In this document: positions 7,717-8,794 of the stretch, one piece after another
How the letters are laid out: the number at the start of each line of letters is the position of its first letter
Numbering within the stretch: the stretch's first letter is position 1
Source of the DNA: DAOTWY01 sp003696565
Lineage (GTDB): Bacteria; Chloroflexota; Anaerolineae; Aggregatilineales; Phototrophicaceae
Assembly (NCBI GenBank): GCA_034435635.1
Contig: DAOTWY010000035.1
Location: 1-8,794, forward strand
Direction of reading: 5' to 3'
Length of the DNA: 8,794 nt
The notes under the pieces: model-generated
Database searches by the model: none
What the model was told of the DNA's origin: nothing
What the model saw: only the letters and a program-made list of their open reading frames with translations
Made by a program: the position numbers and the translations under genes

Positions 7717-8487
7717 TTAGTTCTCATCTGGTTTAAGTAGCCGATAACCAATTCCACGGACAGAAGCAACATAATACGGCTCTCCAGCTTTAACTGCCAT
7801 TTTCTGTCGTAGATTCAACACATGTGTCCCGATGATCTCACGTGCTTCCTGGCGAGTACAAGTATAGCCACAAGCTACTTGAACAAGCTGAACAAATTCA
7901 AACGCATTGCCGGGATTTTGTGCCAATTTTGCTAACAGACGAAATTCAGTTGGTGTTAAGTCCAATGATTGATCATATAACCTTGCAGTGTAAGCACCTA
8001 AATCAAGCTTCAGCGCACCGTAAATAATCGTTTGTCTATTCGCCGTAAACATCGGTGTATCTGGACGAATCACCTTAAGCATTTGATCTGCAATAACCTC
8101 AAGTTGATCTCGACGTATCTCTCGATCACGTACTCTTAGCCCATCCGCTACGACCCGAATGATATCCTCGTTTTTAACAGGTTTTAAAAGATAATCATAC
8201 GCACCCTGCCTTAAAGCTTCGACAGCGGATTGGACAGTTGCATGCCCTGTAAACAAGACAACCACTACATCAGGTTGTATGGATTTTGCCACTTTCAATA
8301 AAGTGACCCCATTCATGTGTTCCATTTTGATATCTGTTAGAATCAGATCAAAAGGTGTATTGTTAAGCAATATAATTGCCTCTTGTCCGTTTCCTGCAGA
8401 ATATACCTCATATCCTTCTCGTTCTAATACTCTCACGATGAAATTACGAATGGTAACCTCATCATCCACAACTAAAAGTCTTGTCAT
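7717..8487 (-). CDS. Response regulator: NtrC-like receiver with winged-helix DNA-binding domain
   Basis: This is a 256-residue transcriptional response regulator. The receiver (1-120) has the acidic pair D8-D9, phosphoacceptor D52, T80 and K102-P103, all in place. Its second half (FTGHATVQSAVEALRQGAYD, then YLLKP) closely follows NtrC-family receivers. A charged helical linker (about 104-145) leads to an OmpR/PhoB-type winged helix (about 155-253), seen in LDLTPTEFRLLAKLAQNPG, a recognition-helix region with THVLNLRQKM, and the wing VRGIGYRLL. There is no sigma54 AAA+ domain. The ATG has AGGAG 7 nt upstream, inside the preceding kinase gene, with which it overlaps by 26 nt. It is the obvious phosphorylation target of that kinase. 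The DNA target is unknown and no repeat operator was seen nearby. Confidence 0.95.
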   Translation of the reverse strand: MTRLLVVDDEVTIRNFIVRVLEREGYEVYSAGNGQEAIILLNNTPFDLILTDIKMEHMNGVTLLKVAKSIQPDVVVVLFTGHATVQSAVEALRQGAYDYLLKPVKNEDIIRVVADGLRVRDREIRRDQLEVIADQMLKVIRPDTPMFTANRQTIIYGALKLDLGAYTARLYDQSLDLTPTEFRLLAKLAQNPGNAFEFVQLVQVACGYTCTRQEAREIIGTHVLNLRQKMAVKAGEPYYVASVRGIGYRLLKPDEN

Positions 8488-8794
8488 AACATCTCTCCTG
8501 AGAAGGCAACACGAGTGTAAAAGTTGTTCCTTTTCCTAAAACACTTTCGACCAGAATTTTGCCATCATGCCGCTGAGCAATCTGCTGAGAAATAGATAAC
8601 CCTAACCCTAACCCACGTGTTTTAGTGGTAAATAACGGCTCAAAAAGCTGTTTTTGATTTTCTATGGAAATACCGGGTCCATTATCTTTGACACTGATCC
8701 ACACCTCATTTTTTTGCATCGATGTCTGAAGTATAATCTGTCCGCCATCTGACAACATAGCATCAACAGCCTTTAAAATAAGATTTAGTAACAC
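8462..8794 (-). CDS. Histidine kinase, C-terminal ATPase domain (5' part outside window)
   Basis: Only the last 110 or so residues of a histidine kinase are present; the reading frame runs off the window edge, so the first codon (GTG) is internal, not a start. The domain is an NtrB-like HATPase_c: an N-box region LLNLILKAVDAM, G1 box KDNGPGIS, F box FEPLFTTK and G2 box RGLGLGLSI, ending at a GKGTTFTLVLP strand. A 12-residue tail with two cysteines follows. The Asn expected in the NAxxAM position of the N box is Lys here (codon at 8771-8773). The sensor and HisKA domains cannot be seen. Its stop codon lies 26 nt inside the response regulator gene, which points to one operon and translational coupling. 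Confidence 0.92.
   Translation of the reverse strand: MLLNLILKAVDAMLSDGGQIILQTSMQKNEVWISVKDNGPGISIENQKQLFEPLFTTKTRGLGLGLSISQQIAQRHDGKILVESVLGKGTTFTLVLPSQERCYDKTFSCG
8495..8499 (-). promoter_or_regulatory. Shine-Dalgarno of the response regulator, inside the kinase gene
   Basis: AGGAG on the minus strand lies 7 nt before the regulator ATG (8485-8487) and within the coding sequence of the upstream kinase. It fixes the regulator start and the 26-nt gene overlap. Confidence 0.7.

Noticed and set aside
8597..8614. Three tandem TAACCC units, matching a telomere-type repeat
   Set aside because: On the minus strand they encode the alternating Gly-Leu run of the histidine kinase G2 box (RGLGLGLSI). 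The repeat comes from the protein motif and not from a chromosome end.

Overview
The window reads as part of a signal-transduction neighbourhood from a free-living bacterium. All six genes lie on the minus strand, so transcription runs from high to low coordinates. The best taxonomic guess is Chloroflexota (Anaerolineae-like). It rests on three gene-family habits: a Ser/Thr kinase fused to an AAA-type ATPase and TPR repeats, a GT39-type membrane glycosyltransferase carrying a beta-rich C-terminal domain, and receivers joined to winged-helix outputs next to NtrB-like kinase modules. GC content looks moderate and even throughout. There is no rRNA, tRNA, CRISPR array, transposase or obvious horizontally acquired island. 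The phylum is an inference, not something a marker gene proves.

In order of transcription, the window opens inside a histidine kinase (8794-8462, only the C-terminal ATPase domain is present). This gene overlaps by 26 nt a response regulator with an NtrC-like receiver and an OmpR-like winged helix (8487-7717), and the two form one two-component operon. A weak intrinsic terminator candidate (7683-7663) follows. A promoter candidate (7591-7562) then precedes a second, soluble PAS-PAS-GAF histidine kinase (7526-5646). That kinase is followed 27 nt later by a 135-residue protein that looks like a STAS/SpoIIAA fold (5618-5211). Next comes a GT39-like polytopic membrane glycosyltransferase (5112-3298). 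Last is a 1037-residue Ser/Thr kinase / ATPase / TPR protein (3116-3).

The genes give two phosphorelay modules plus a Hanks-type kinase, all apparently cytosolic, and one envelope glycosylation enzyme. The first kinase and regulator clearly belong together. The second histidine kinase has no adjacent regulator of its own; its close partner is the small STAS-like protein, which makes that pair the least ordinary part of the window. The glycosyltransferase and the Ser/Thr kinase are separated from their neighbours by 98 and 181 nt and may be independent units. The longest stretches without a gene are 181 nt (3117-3297) and 190 nt (7527-7716), and both are described below.
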